Positions 12,820 through 26,200 of a stretch of 64,000 nt of DNA are shown here, one piece after another; position 1 is the stretch's first letter, and every line of letters starts with the position of its first letter. Source of the DNA: Cryptomeria japonica (taxonomy: Eukaryota > Streptophyta > Pinopsida > Cupressales > Cupressaceae). The stretch spans positions 25,512,501 to 25,576,500 of the forward strand of contig NC_081412.1 of NCBI RefSeq assembly GCF_030272615.1. Reading direction: 5' to 3'. Below the pieces are notes generated by a model. The model did no database searches and was not told where the DNA came from. It saw only the letters and a list, made by a program, of their open reading frames with translations. The position numbers and the translations under genes were made by a program.

Positions 12820-14049
12820 ACTTACAACTATTGCATAAGAAGCTTCAAAGCTTCTTCCAAATTCAGTTATTTCAAAAAATTTATTTCTTCATGCAAATTT
12901 TAATTTGTTAGGAATTCGATCATATGCTTTAGCCCAAGAATTATAACTCTACTATTGTTTTTAAAGTTAGCTTAGAATCATTATTGTTTTCTTAGCTACA
13001 CTATATTTATATTACTTTGTTTGCTTTCCTTTCAAATGGATTAAGTTGATTCAAAAAGTTATATAAAAATAGAAAAATAAAAGTTTAGCATAGATTACAT
13101 TTGAAAAATTATATACAAATTATTATTTGAATGTAGTTAATTAATTCACATTATAGATTGGAAAGGAATATAAAAGGAAAAACACAGATGAAAACTCTCT
13201 TGCATGTATTTAGAGTAGTGCATTTAGTTGCCATTGTTCAAACATTTGGAAAATAAAAATAGAAAGAGAAACCTCTCAATACTGTCACATGCAGTCAACA
13301 AATATTCGATTCAAATAAAGAAAATATACTTACCAAAAATACTCTTGTTCAAATTTCCTATCTCTCACTTGGCTTTGCACACCAAATGTGTCTAGAGGTT
13401 AAGGAAAATTAGATTGATTTGAGTTTGGATGAAATGCAAGAGAACACACCTCTTCTTAGGCACATATGAGAAGAGAGAAATTGATGGTGACTAAGAAAGA
13501 GTCTTGCATAAGAGAGAATGCCTTCTAGGCATAACTCATTCAACTTGTTAATGATAGACTCACAACAATAACCCTCCAATGAGGTACAATACAATGCACA
13601 AATATATCAATGATTCAACATCCAAACATAGAAATCAACACAAGAATTTGACATCTAACTCTCCTTCCTCATGAAGTGAATGGGCCTAGAGGTGTGATTC
13701 ATATCAATGACAATGTTGTCACTTGTTAGACTCCCTAGATTCAAGAAGAAGGTAGTAAAATTAATCTTTCATTGCTTGATTGGCTTCAACCATGAGAATA
13801 GGAGTAGTTAGATTTTGACCATTAAACAAAGATGTTGTGAAATCATACATTATTATGAGTTTATGCCATAACTATTTTTTTTATTATTGGTAATTGCTGC
13901 TTATTTATATTAATATATCAAGATTTAAACCTGGCCCAAACTAGGAAGATACATCAAGGGCTCTCTCTCTAAACCAGCAAGGCACCAAAGTGCAAGAGCC
14001 CTTGACAAGCTAAACATTACATACTGGTTTTGGTTCTGCTCTTATCATG
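12820..14049. other. No gene seen
   Basis: AT-rich sequence with only short frames. Nothing repeat-like or coding could be supported by eye. Confidence 0.5.
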
Positions 14050-15460
14050 AGAATGGATAAGCATATTGAAAGAAACTTCCTCCTTAACTCTCTTGCCTCT
14101 CTTCCTCTTCACCTCTGTCCATCCTTCATCCTGATCCCTAGAATCCTTTATCTATTTCTTGGATTCATCAATAGGAACCCACCTTACCCCTGGGCTGCTT
14201 GCACCATCTTGATATTTATTTTTCTCCAACTCATCACAACATCCTGCATTTGGATAAATTTGTATCGTCAAGTCTTGATTACTACCCTTACCTATTATGT
14301 CATTTCTAATACTAGTATCGACATTGGCATTATCCAAAGCCCCAAAATCTCCTTCAAGCATAGAAGGAGAGGATTCATCAAACTGAGATGTGACACAAGC
14401 GACACCCACCTCCTTTGATGCTTGAGGGGGATCAATTTGGCACCAATTTGGCTACCATTTTCCACCACATAATGGGTAGCGACAACATCTTTCCACCACA
14501 TACCTTGCTTTTTTTATTTTTTCTGTTCACAACTTGCAACAATATGACCCATTTGAAAGCATTGAGGATATCTAAAATAAATGCTCTCATAATTCATTGG
14601 TTGCAACCAATTTCCCTCTTCAAATTTCAAAACTAAATTAGGGGGAAAAACTTTCTTCAAATCCATCTCAACCAAGATACAGGCAAAGGCACTGTGCTGA
14701 AATTCCTAGCGTCCACTCCCAAGAATTTGCCTAATGAGTCTCCAATAGACTTACAACAAGACTCAAACTAGAATTGCAACAAAAGGTACGAATATATTTG
14801 GCTCCATGGTGGGATTGAAGGTTGGATGCCACAGTTTCCAAAGCAACAAATACTTATCCTCCCAACTCCATTGGTACTCACAGAGGACCTTCTTCCGATC
14901 CAATTGATTGTCAAAAATGACCATGAAATAACCTCTTGCCCCCAAGAAGATCTGGACATCTCCCTCAATATTGGGGTTCCAAAATGTTGTGATTCATTTG
15001 TGGAGTTTGCTCAAACTCGGCCAAAAACCCTAGGATATCCCAATTGAACCCAACTTAGAGAAATATAGCTCATTTTCTTTAACTTCATTAGCTAGCTTAG
15101 CCCCTAGATGCACTGTCGGCCTTTCTGCAACTGAAATACCCTAAAAGTTATTCGTAGACTTTTCTTTGCACCTACCACCCATCAATCCCCTTCCTCTAAA
15201 GTTTTCACCAAGAGAAAATGCCTTCTCTCTTCCTCCCACGCCTTGAGCAACACACCTATGATCTCCCTTTTTTTGTTGTGTTGCAAAACCCTGGCCCTTC
15301 TCTCCCATAACAACCACTAGAAGTCGTAGCCCCAATGACAGGCCTATGCCAAGAAAATCGCCCATTACCCCTAGTAGCTCTGAAATGGATGTTAGCGCCA
15401 CCTGCATTATGCCCCGACGCAAAAGCCCTAGCAGTTGAAGGGAACATCAGTGCCATCAAA
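14050..15460 (-). pseudogene. LINE ORF1 relic (DUF4283-like, CCHC knuckle)
   Basis: The - strand encodes fragments of a plant L1 ORF1 RNA-binding protein. Order from 15460 down: a basic Gly/Arg-rich N-terminus (about 15140-15460), a DUF4283-type segment at 14763-14945 (GYFMVIFDNQLDRKKVL, then a tryptophan-rich piece ending in a PTFNPTMEPN motif), and a zinc-knuckle segment near 14520-14590 reading YPQCFQMGHIVASC, in which the first cysteine of CX2CX4HX4C is replaced by tyrosine. A hydrophilic C-terminal part follows to about 14150. Frames are broken several times. ORF2 does not follow directly, so this copy is not obviously continuous with the ORF2 relic 8 kb away. Confidence 0.7.
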
Positions 15461-16037
15461 GATAATAGCTTAAGCTATAAATTCAGTTTATGCCATCACT
15501 ATTACAAAACGCACAAGTATTACAAATCACATAAAAAATTTACCAAGTAAATATTCCTAATAAAAAAATAATGATATTAGAATATAAAAACACGCAAAGT
15601 GTTTTGCAATACATTTTACTTTCAATAAATCAACTATCTATCAACCGCTCTCAAGGCTAATTATGTTATACTGTTTATCACCTAAACAACAAATTTCTAA
15701 CTATAGCTAATTGAACTTGTAATATAAAAAATTGTATTGATGTTGCTAATATAATTCTAGTCATCTAAATATTCAAATATAACATACTTTGTGTCTATGC
15801 CCTATGAATTCCATCTGGACCTTACAACCCTTGGCAAATCTAGAAACTACATGCAAGCCTTGTCTTTAAACAAGTTTTTACTAGGAAGAGCTAACAAGCA
15901 CTGTCAAGTCCCAAATTCAATGAATGAATGAATGAATGTTTTTAATAATGTCCACAAGGCCAAACAACCTATGGGACCCACAGATAGCTAGCAAAGCATG
16001 CAGAGCCCAAACAAACCCAAATGAAAAACTATGACTG
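15461..16037. other. No gene seen
   Basis: AT-rich sequence with a short GAAT run near 15920-15940 and no supported coding frame. Confidence 0.5.
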
Positions 16038-16835
16038 CTAAACCTCTTTCTCCTTCTGCAACTTGGATCTTTTGCTGTGTATCTTGGTTAGGAAATTTGC
16101 AACTCTAGTTATCTTTTCTTCGTCAAATAGGTTCGTCAAGGTGTTTACATTCAGTGTCTTAGCATAATTGATCCAAATGTCATTGTAGGCTGGACACTCC
16201 ATGATATAATGCCATTCTGTCTCCACCACCCCTTAAGTGCAATATCTACATCCTCTATCTTCCCATTCCTCTTTAGGTATCATCCATCTCCGCGTTTCAC
16301 ATCTAAGTTGATGTGAGTTGGTCTTTATTTGAGCAATTAGCATTTTTGCCTTCTAATTTATGTCCATTCCTTTATAGTTCTTTTGTTTATGGTCATGAGT
16401 TATCTTTTCTTCATCAAATAGGTTCGTCAAGGTGTTTACATTTAGTGTCTTAACATAATTGATCTGAATGTCATTGTAGGCTGGACACTCCATGATATAA
16501 TGCCATTCTGTCTCCATCACCCCTTAAGTGCAATATCTACATCCTCTATCTTCCCATTCCTCTTTAGGTATCATCCATCTCCGCATTTCACATCTAAATT
16601 GATGTGAGCTGGTCTTTATTTGAGCAATTAGCATTTTTGCCTTCTACTTTATGTCTATTCCTTCATAGTTCTTTTGTTTATGGTCATGTGTGGGATTGAA
16701 ATGTTTGATATAGTATCTTTTTTTCCTCCCTATTTGACCTGTCGACATGCTTTCTTTGAATTTTTCTTGCACATATTTCTTTAGTTCTCCATTATTATTT
16801 AGACAATCTTTTAGATTAATGTCCCATTTATTCAT
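16038..16835 (-). pseudogene. LINE C-terminal tail relic, tandemly duplicated
   Basis: The - strand encodes a zinc-binding tail typical of non-LTR retrotransposon proteins: a stretch like SSHQLRCETRRWM, then CRYC, then ETEWHYIMECPAYNDIW, followed by a hydrophilic C-terminus ending at 16038. The segment appears twice because of a 291-bp tandem duplication, so two copies of the ECPAYNDI motif are present. Stops interrupt both copies. It lies about 180 bp upstream of the host gene start. Confidence 0.6.
16107..16688. repeat. Tandem duplication, 2 x 291 bp
   Basis: Copies 16107-16397 and 16398-16688 differ at only a small number of positions, both beginning AGTTATCTTTTCTTC and ending GTTTATGGTCATG. 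The low divergence indicates a fairly recent duplication of an already dead LINE tail. Confidence 0.95.
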
Positions 16836-16931
16836 CCACTTAATGATTAATTAACTTGGAACAATCTAGTATGGGATAGATGACTTAATCTTAATGTAAC
16901 GTTCAAATTTTTTTTCGCCTTTTCGGATATT

Positions 16932-16939
16932 TAGGGTTT
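16932..16939 (+). promoter_or_regulatory. telo-box (TAGGGTTT) in presumed promoter
   Basis: TAGGGTTT, the reverse complement of the plant telo-box AAACCCTA, lies 79 bp before the ATG of the ABC1-like gene. Telo-boxes are common near starts of broadly expressed plant genes. Assignment as a functional site is inference. Confidence 0.4.
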
Positions 16940-17017
16940 TACGTTTTCTGAAATGTTATTTGTTTTTCTCTGAAGGCGGAGGAAGGTTTCGGCGGTGCAG
17001 AAATTTAAATTAGCTTA

Positions 17018-17215
17018 ATGGTAGCGTACAGAAAGTTGGTTCGTTACAGCACAGTGGGTGCAGGAGCAGCGGCCATTACGCTTGTCTTCTCGCAAACCAA
17101 GTATCCGCAAGATGTTTTAGGCAATTCCAATGTGGGTCGAATTTTAAATGCCCCACTCGAAGCTTCCCTCACTGCTTGTCAAGGAGTTGTTCGCTCGTCT
17201 CGTGCAGTATATACA
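17018..17215 (+). CDS. ABC1-like gene, exon 1
   Basis: 66 codons from ATG to a GTGAGT donor at 17216, phase 0. Encodes the N-terminal hydrophobic anchor or targeting region. Sequence resembling the exon end and donor recurs in intron 1. Confidence 0.85.
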
Positions 17216-20200
17216 GTGAGTATACCTATCATCCAATACATATATATGCATTTTGTGCCAGAATTGCCCAATTTTAGCTCCATTTTTTTGAAGAGGAAGA
17301 GTTGCTAGGCTTGATGTTGATTCAGTGGTTCGGGATTACGATAATGGATTATGTAGTATATACATTGAGTATACTACCTTCTTTTTGAATATATATGCAT
17401 TGCACATGATTGTTTGGATTTAGGTGTTTTCTCCAAGACCACGAGCTATGAATTTTGCTATTTAATATACTATTATAGTGTGTATTGAGTTATGATATTG
17501 GATCTTTCACTTTATTCAGTGAAAATGCCTTCACGCTAACGTGCATATTATGTATTTGATTGTTCTAGTACAAGTCGCGCTTCTATTAGCGCTTGTTCAT
17601 TGGATTTACTGTTAATTCTATGTAGTCATGTTAGTGGACTTTGTTCTATACACGGCCAGCATGCAGCCATCCAGACATATATCCACTGTGTATATGATTG
17701 TCTTAATTCAAGTTTATTTAGCTATTTTTTTCCCCTGTTTTTTTTAGATAATGGAGAGAATCAGCTAGACCTTGAGTGCCATGGTGTGTGGAACCACTCA
17801 ATTCAAAAAGCGCCACTATAAATCCTCATCAGTAATCCTTGGCCGACGGCCTGCCCGTCGTCGGCGGAGTGGCTGAGGTTTGAACACTTTATCAATATCT
17901 GTCTGGCGTCTGCACAACAGCATTAACAATCATTCTACACCCCGTGGGCATTATTAGGGTTGCTCTTAATATAGTGTTTTAGGCATTTGATTTTGCAGTA
18001 TATAAAGTGAGTATGCAAAGTGAGCTTTGCGTATATAACATACAAATTTAAGTCTATTCTTAAAGACGAGAAGTTATTAGATTTGCTTTAAGTCATTGTG
18101 TTTAAAATCAGTATATTGGGTTTTGCATTATATTCCGTGAGTCCAGCATCATCCAAGCACGTATGCATCGTGTATATAACATCCAAATTTAAGCCCATTT
18201 AAATATGACAACTAATTTTATCTGCTTTTATATTATAAAATACAAATTTAAATCTATTCTTCAAGATAAGAAGTTATTGGATTTGCTTTAAGTCTTTCTT
18301 TTTGTAATCAGATATTGGGTTTTGCATTATATTCCGTGAGTCTAACATCATCCAAGCACGTATCCATTGTGTATATAACATCCAAATTTAAGTCCGTTTA
18401 AAGTGGGCAACTTATTATATCTGCTTTTATATTTTAAAAATAATTTATTGTCCTTATAATTATGATATTGTGGAATATACGGTGATTATAACGTCATTCA
18501 CACACACACACACATATATATATGTATTGTTTAATAATTTTTAGTTCTGGTCTATTGTCAAAGAGAGCAAGTGATTAAATGGACTGCTGATTATAATATC
18601 TCTCGAATTTTGATGTTGGATTTGCAGTTCACTGTAAATACTCTTGATTACAAGTATTCGTTGCGAGGTTATGACCATAAATCAGAGGATTACTATAGAG
18701 TCCGATCTCAGGTAAGCTCTACTTATTTTTGATTTTCTTGCATTTCATGGCATTGGGTACTTACTATTTATGTTTTAGAAAATATTAACATTCTCCATTT
18801 AGATCTCTGTCAATCATAAAGAGCAGGGATATGAATATTAGTAATTAATTATGAGCCATAAACGTAGGTGGGGTTTAGACTAACGGCTTTTGGGTGGAAA
18901 ATCAAACATGTACCTAATGTCAATATGGTTAGCTGATTGTTTAGAGTCACAGAGGCGAGATCATTTTTGTTACCTATTCAACTTTGTAGAGTTTTGGTAG
19001 CCCATTTCTTGGGAGCTGAATTTTGGATCCTTGTTTGGGTGATTCAGTGGTTTGTAAGCTTCTATGGGATCAAAACCCTTATAATTGAGAAGTTGTGATT
19101 CAAAAGTGTTTGGATGATTTCAAAGATCAGACACATTGTGGGTTAGTGACTAAGCAGAGTCGGATGAAGAAGAGATGACATCGAGTAAGGAAAATTTATA
19201 GATACACACTTCAGCTGAACTCATCCAACATATTTGGCCACATGCAGACCCATCTTGACGGGAACACAACACAACTGATTGTCTTGGCTGTGAACGAATT
19301 TGTACCATTTATGATAGAAGAAGGAAATTGGTGTAGGAGAACTTGGAGGACACCAGGGAAGCATGACAAGGAGGTGTATGGGTCTAATAGACTCAATTTT
19401 GATGTTTTAAAGCCAATTATGGCAATTCATTGTAATGATCCTAATGTAATGGTTAAGTGTCGTGATGGGCCTAATAGGACCGTAGGACCAAATATGGGAT
19501 TTCAGGGTTATAGGATTGGGAATGGTCTTAAGAGTGTTTAGACCTCTTGAATAAAGCATTTTGATCCTTTAATAGTCATTAGCTTTGGGTAGAAGTCATA
19601 ATAGGTTGTTTAATAGGAGTCTTTAATTCAAATATTTGACTATTAACGGCTAGTGCCATTTTGGTGGGAAATGACAAAATAGGCTTGTTAATCATTTGTA
19701 ATGACAAATAACTACATGGATCGGTTGGGACAGTTGTTGGAGGCCTACTTAAAGCCTTGAGAGGCATTTGTACGGGAGAGGAGAGCACAAGCAAGTATAG
19801 ATTGTACGGACTGCATCTCAATAGTAATAAAACTCATTTATTTTCCTACAAATCTGTGGTTTCATGTTTTCTTTGCACTAAAGTAGTTTGATATTGGTTT
19901 TTGTAATGAAGTGAGGGTGGTGTGTGTGCATCCTTACATGTTTGTAATCTACTGAAGGTTCAATAAACCTGGAATCACACTTTGCACTGTACTTTCCTAA
20001 GTCTGCTGTCTTTCATTTACTGTTTTGTTGGTTTCTATTGAAACAATGATCCAACCATAGATGTAGGACTTTGTTTCCTATGGATTGGATCCCCCCTAAC
20101 TTGTATCATACGTTCTTGACAATTTAATGACAGGAAGGAGTGAAAGTTTGGTGTACACCGGGAAAGATTAACTGAAAATGCATGTTTTTTGTGCCATAGT

Positions 20201-23200
20201 TATAGCAGTAACAGATCGGCCTTAAGGAGGGGCTATTTTTATGTTTGAAATAGTAAGAGTATGTTGGGGACATGGTGAATTGACCTTCATTTGATTCTGG
20301 AAGTGTGTTTGGATGAGTTTTTGAGCAAGCCCTAGGTTTAAGGGTGAATTAGTGAGGGTTTTGGGGTTAGGGCATATAGAAGCCTTACCTGACCATACAA
20401 CCTGGAAAACCCTTGGTTTTGGATCATAACCAAAGACCGTACAGAAGGGTTCTTTCTGGAGATGTGTTTTGAAAGTACTTCCTTTGCAAATGTGGCCTAA
20501 TTAGCCTACCGGATACAGAGGACAGTGAGTTTTTGAGATTGTTGGTCCAAAGTAACAGTAACTGAGTTTTGGATATGTTATTGTTGGCTGAAAAGGGTAT
20601 CCTGATATGTGATTTGTTTGTTTGGTGATTTGCAACTTTGGGGAGATAATCGCCTAAAACAATTTTTGTAGGGCTAGTAGGAGCCTAGGCCTAGTTTCAG
20701 GCTAATACTTGAGTTGTCTTGACAAATGGAGTCTTGATGTCTTATGAACCTTAGACACATGTTGTTTGGGAGTGTTTAATTGGTATAGAGGCAGAGGATC
20801 CACTTGGCTTAGTGGAGGACAAGTTTTGAGCCTCTTAGAGGCATTAGATGCACTTGAATCACCTTAGGAGTGTGGGGTTTGGGTCCTAAACATATATTTA
20901 TCTGCAAGTTTTGCAATTACTCCTCTTGCCTCTGCATCAGAAACTAAAGACTTATTTGGGGATTTGAAATGGTTTTCCGTATGTCTTTTCACATGGAAGA
21001 TGTTCCATTGTTTCTTGTCAGCTTATATATTCCTCCTCTAGCATAAATACACCCTTTTTGGTTCAGCTAACACACCTATCGGAGATCTATGGAAGAACTA
21101 TCTAGTTCTTCAATGAGATGTACTTGGGTGATAGTAGATATAAAGGTTCACTTGAAAATGCAATGCAGTCATGCTAAGTTTTAGGGTTATTGGCATTTAA
21201 AGGTAAGAAGTCCATTGCTATATTTTTTGAGATTGTATGAGTGTATGAATTTGCTAAATTAAGTAAAAGTGTAAGAATGCTAAGGGTGTTCTTGGTGACC
21301 CTCATGAAGAGAGCAGCTTATAAGGCTAACTGTGATAGTGGATTCTTGCTGGATTTTTCACTCACATCGAGTTTCTCCATGGTAAGTCTCTTGTGTTTTT
21401 TAGCTTATGTTGTTATCACAGTAGTTTAAGCTCATTTTTATTAGAGCATATCTAGAGTGAAAAGATGTGAGTATGTTTCGTTTTCCATTAAATGTTGTGA
21501 TGTTTTGGAAATCAGTCATAGAGCTATAGTAACATCATTTTATGCTGTTCAAAAGAGAATAGTACTTGTTGACAACAAGATGTTAAATGAAAGATTTGTA
21601 TTGGTGAATCATGCAATGGACTATTCATGCTGTTTTATGGATCAGTAGCAACAGAAAAAGTATCCTATAAAATTCACATGTCTTTGTGTCCGCTTTTTGA
21701 AATGGGATTTAATAATAAATAATACTAATAACTCAAAATATATATAAAAAAATTAATATAATTAAAATTTAATTAAGTTTAATGAATGATCAAAGGGTAT
21801 GAAATGAAGAGTTGTGACCCCCTTAAACATGAGATATAAAAGGGAGATCATTTCATTTGAGAAGGACATCCAAGGATCATTCATCCAACAATAGTCAAGG
21901 AAGAAAGAATGGAGCATATGAATCAAGGAAGGATTAATAGAAAAGAACGGGAAGAAAATAAGGAAGTAACTATTTCAAAGGGCAGAAATAGTGAAAGGTT
22001 GTACTCTTTCAAAAGGTGGTAACTGTCAAAGGTTACGACTCTTGCAAAGTGCAGACATAAAGAAGAGGTGTGACTTCTCCTTCACAATGGAAGATATAAA
22101 GGGAAGAAGGTTTCATTTGAGGAGGACATGCAAGGGAGATCAATTTGGAAATTAAGTTATTATTATCAAAGGGCAGCAGTGTAGGGTGGTGACTCAATTA
22201 GAAAAGGAGAAATCATTCCAAGCATTCAAGGATCACTATTCAATCATCTCATGAATCCATCAAGACAAATCCTTCAAGGTTTAAGATTTATTTTAGAAAA
22301 TAAGGAATTTGCATCTGGAATTCATGTGAAGATAAGATTATAATATTCTGAATATTCTATTTGCTCGAATGGAGTTTAATATTAATATCTGCTGTTATTG
22401 AATCTTGGCGATTAAGATGACTTGGTGAGCTGTCGTTGGGAAATAGAGATATTTTTATTTTGAACTTTATATGCTTGAAGCTGAGTTAGCGCTAAGGAGC
22501 ATTGATGTTATGGTTTATTATTAAATCGTGGAGTCGATTCAAACTGCTGTAAAAGTTTTATTGGAGAGGTATTACAGATTATAATATTAGTGGGCCGATT
22601 CAATTCAAAGTCCCCTAAATATAGCTTGATATGTATATTGACGGCAAAAAAAACATTTTTGTGGCTTTTGTTAGCAGGGGGATTCCCTATTTCACAACCT
22701 TCAAAGTGTGAGATACTCAGTTCCACTGAAGTCTTCATTGAGCGTTTCTGATCTTCATCACCTGGGCATAGCATTGGTTCAATGTCTGAAAACGGGGCAG
22801 TTAGGGCATAAAAATAAGCTGCGTAGTTGTTCCTGGTGCATGCCTTGTTACATTCCTGGAAGAAGAAAACTCAAAAGCGAGGCTACAGTAGGCAGGCACC
22901 TTATCGCTGGAGTTAAATCTCGTATCTGAGCATCATAGTGTGGACTGTGCAAGACATATGCAAACAGCCTTGCTGAGTGAGGACAGAGCATAACGGTAGC
23001 AACTGGTCATAGTCCTAATTCTGTGAGTGATTTCCCTTCTCTGCTGAGCTTTGTATGCATTAGTGTTAGCGCCTCTAACGCTACACATTAATAATATCTT
23101 ATAAGTTATAACGATAACCCTGTCACGAATATTTCTGAGCGTCATCATTGCTGCAGAATAAAGGCTGGACATATTTCTGATGTTTAATGCATGCTTAAAC

Positions 23201-26200
23201 TTCTGTTCATCTTACACATTGAATGTTCTTGTTATAACCATTACTGGATATCTCAAGCAATAGATTCCGCAATCTGAAACTAGTATAATAGCAGATTTAA
23301 TGTGTGGCAAATCAGAACTGTATGTGATCAGGTGTGATTTTGGGAAAAGATATTGTTTTTCTCTATATTCCCTATTTGGGGATCTTACATTCATCAATCC
23401 CTCAAGAAATCAAGCAAACAATCAATCAGCAAGATCAAGCAAACTATCATCAAATCCACATCAAGCATCACTTCATCTTGGGATCAATAAAACAAACAAT
23501 TGAGCAATCAAGCATCACTCTATCAAGTCAACATTCATTCAATCATCATTCACCAATATATCAAACTAGCATTCTTTACATCGTCACTCATCAATCATCT
23601 AATCAACAATCACTTAATCGTCACACCAAAACCTCAAATCATCAAATCAAAGGAATTCTTTCAATCAATCAATCAATAATCGAAGACATCAATTTGGAAA
23701 TATAAATAGAAAGCAGCAATATGTATATATTTCATAAATTAAGTTATTGCAGCCATTCGAGAATAAATCTATCAATCCATCAAGAAATATTGGATATGTA
23801 ATTATTTACTTGATTTCTATCAGCAATCATATTTGGAATCAATGTGAAATGTTTGATAGGAAGATGCAGCTGTACTGGTTCCCTTCTCAAGTATGTCAAC
23901 CCCAAGATGGATGCATTGAAGGTCTTGTCATACTTGTGGGCCAAGGTGCCGAATGACTCGAAGGCTCATTCCTCCCTTTGGCTTGGTTGAGGAGGACAGT
24001 CTCCTGGCGTCCTATCAAGCTTTTCCATTGGATTCCTATCATGGTTGACCATGGGAAGAAGCTATGTAATAGATGTGAATGATTTTAGGATACTTTGATT
24101 TTAATAAATATTATTTGTACATGATCGTAGATTCTTGATATTAATGCTTTGATGCTAATTAATATTGTTTATAAGATCCAAATTAGGATTTTCTCTGAAT
24201 TGGCATTAATTTTATCATATAATAATTAATTCTATTTGTAAATAAATTGTATTATTGAAATTGGAAATTTTTGGGCAAAATCAGGTATATCCCAAAAGGG
24301 GACACTACAATTGGTATCAGAGCATATTGATCCTGCCAGCCTGCAGGGAAAAAGATAAATTCAGTTGATAAATTATACTGTTATGTTAAAAATTGAAACT
24401 CACACCACATTTATAACAGCTATTGACATGCTTTCTAAGAATCCACTCTTGATCCACATTAGGCCACTGTATGTTGTTGATAAGCAGTGTCCTTTTTCTT
24501 TTGGTCTCTTATATTGCAAAGTGACAAAAGGTAAATGAAAACCAAGAGAACCAAATGATTCATGACATAGCACTAATGTTAACTGTAGAAGAGGACAGTA
24601 TCTCCAGGTCTAATAGGGAGTGTATGAAGTAATGGAAAGATAATAAAGAGTTGTTGAGACCTGTTAGGACAGTGACAGTGGGTATGTAGAGAACTATAGT
24701 ATGTGTTCCCTTATGAATAGCCATGGAAACTATGAGATGTGAATACACCTCACAGACCCTATACATGCCAAAGAATAGTGGATAGCATCAAAATGCAGTG
24801 ACAATCTTATGAAGGTACAGATGAATAACAAGCCTGAGATTCACCATAAATTATTAGAATATTTAATTATATTTTAGTCACCTATATTTAGTTCCTTGTT
24901 TAATGGTCATTTAGCTTTTTAGTTAATTAGCTTTTAAGCTTTATTTAGCGTTTAAATTTTTAGTAATTCACTTTAAACGACTTGTTCTTAATTTAGAACG
25001 TTGTCTTGTAATCTCTATATATACGCTTGTATATTGTTGAATAGATTATCCGATTATTGAATCATTCATTCAATTTATTTTTCATGGTATCAGAGCGGGT
25101 CGATGGGATTCTTTAAAGTTTGGCAAATTTTTTAATAAAAAATCATGGCCTTCTTTCTGGAATATTTTCCAGATTTTTTTTAATTGTTTTTTTAATTAAA
25201 AAAAACGATTTTGCTTTTTTGAAGGATTTTTGAGGGTTATGAGGGTTTCTAGTTCGTGGGCAAATTTCTTTGTGCTGGGCATCAGTTCATGTTTTTTTAG
25301 AGTTTTGGAGATTTTCGGACCTGCAACCTGGAGTTTTTTTTGTAGATTGAAAATTTTCCTAGGGTTTTTGCAATTTTCGACTAGGGTTTTGACCCTTCAG
25401 TTCAAGTCGAAATTTTATTTTGCTTGTATATTCTTGGTGGGTTTTTGGAGAGCTCAACTGGGTCATCGTCAGATTTTTCTGGATGCATCTTTTTCCGTGC
25501 CTCAATTTTTGAGCCGTTGGATTTGCATTCTATTTTCAGATTCTTGGTGGGTTTTTCGAGACCTTTTTTGGGTTGGTCTCAGATTTTTCTGGGTGCCTCG
25601 TTTTCCGTGCCTCAATTTTTTTGCTAGCGAATTTGCTTTGGAATTTAAAAACAGTTCACAATTTCTGCTATTTCTGTGGATGTTGGGATTTTTGTTGTTT
25701 TTTTGGCACCATTTATGCTGTTTTAAGTGTGCAGAAAATTTTAATTTATGGGTTTCTTCCAAACCTCGAAATTTGCGCTTTGGAATTCGTGCCAAAATTC
25801 TCCTCCAGGGTTTCAGATTTGTTGTGCAGCTGCTTCTATTCTGATTTTTGAATTAGATTTTTCTGTCTCATGCTTTCACTAGGTTGACCTCGTTCAACCT
25901 CCATTTTTGGGATGGCATCTTTGACCAACATCATGTTGGAACACAGTCAAAAGTTCAATAACTGCCACAACACCTGGAATCAGTGCATGTTCACGATATC
26001 TGAATATCGTTGCCTTGATCAGATTGATTTAGGCCAGACCTCGTCTTACAGGTCCCAGGGTTTTCACGATTTTTTCCTCAAAAATTATTCGCAGGGTTTA
26101 TATTTTTCTCTTAAAAATTATCTCATCTGTAATCCGCGATATTCGCGTAAGATTTTAATTATCTAGGTTTTACCCTTTTTTTTCAACAAAAACGATGATT

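Larger units (their letters stand above)
21685..24309 (+). mobile_element. Long LTR of an LTR retrotransposon (5' LTR)
   Basis: Starts TGTGTCCGCTTTTTG and ends AAAAGGGGACACTACA, so the ends are imperfect inverted repeats. It is followed two bases later by TGGTATCAGAGC, an initiator-Met tRNA primer-binding site, so this is a 5' LTR of about 2.6 kb in + orientation. TATA boxes are at 21835 and 22095. The left boundary is judged by eye from terminal symmetry. No 3' partner was recognised in the window. Confidence 0.65.

Noticed and set aside
19242-19541. 99-codon frame in intron 2 as an extra exon
   Set aside because: No suitable flanking splice sites in a matching phase were seen, there is no family resemblance, and exon 2 joins exon 3 in frame without it.
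23334-23705. 123-codon frame rich in Gln/Ser/Ile/His
   Set aside because: Produced by ATCAA-type low-complexity sequence inside an LTR.
25230-25844. 204-codon + strand frame in the Copia derivative
   Set aside because: Phe/Trp/Leu-rich translation of the T-rich retrotransposon leader, containing the 110-bp leader duplication; no homology and not in gag position.
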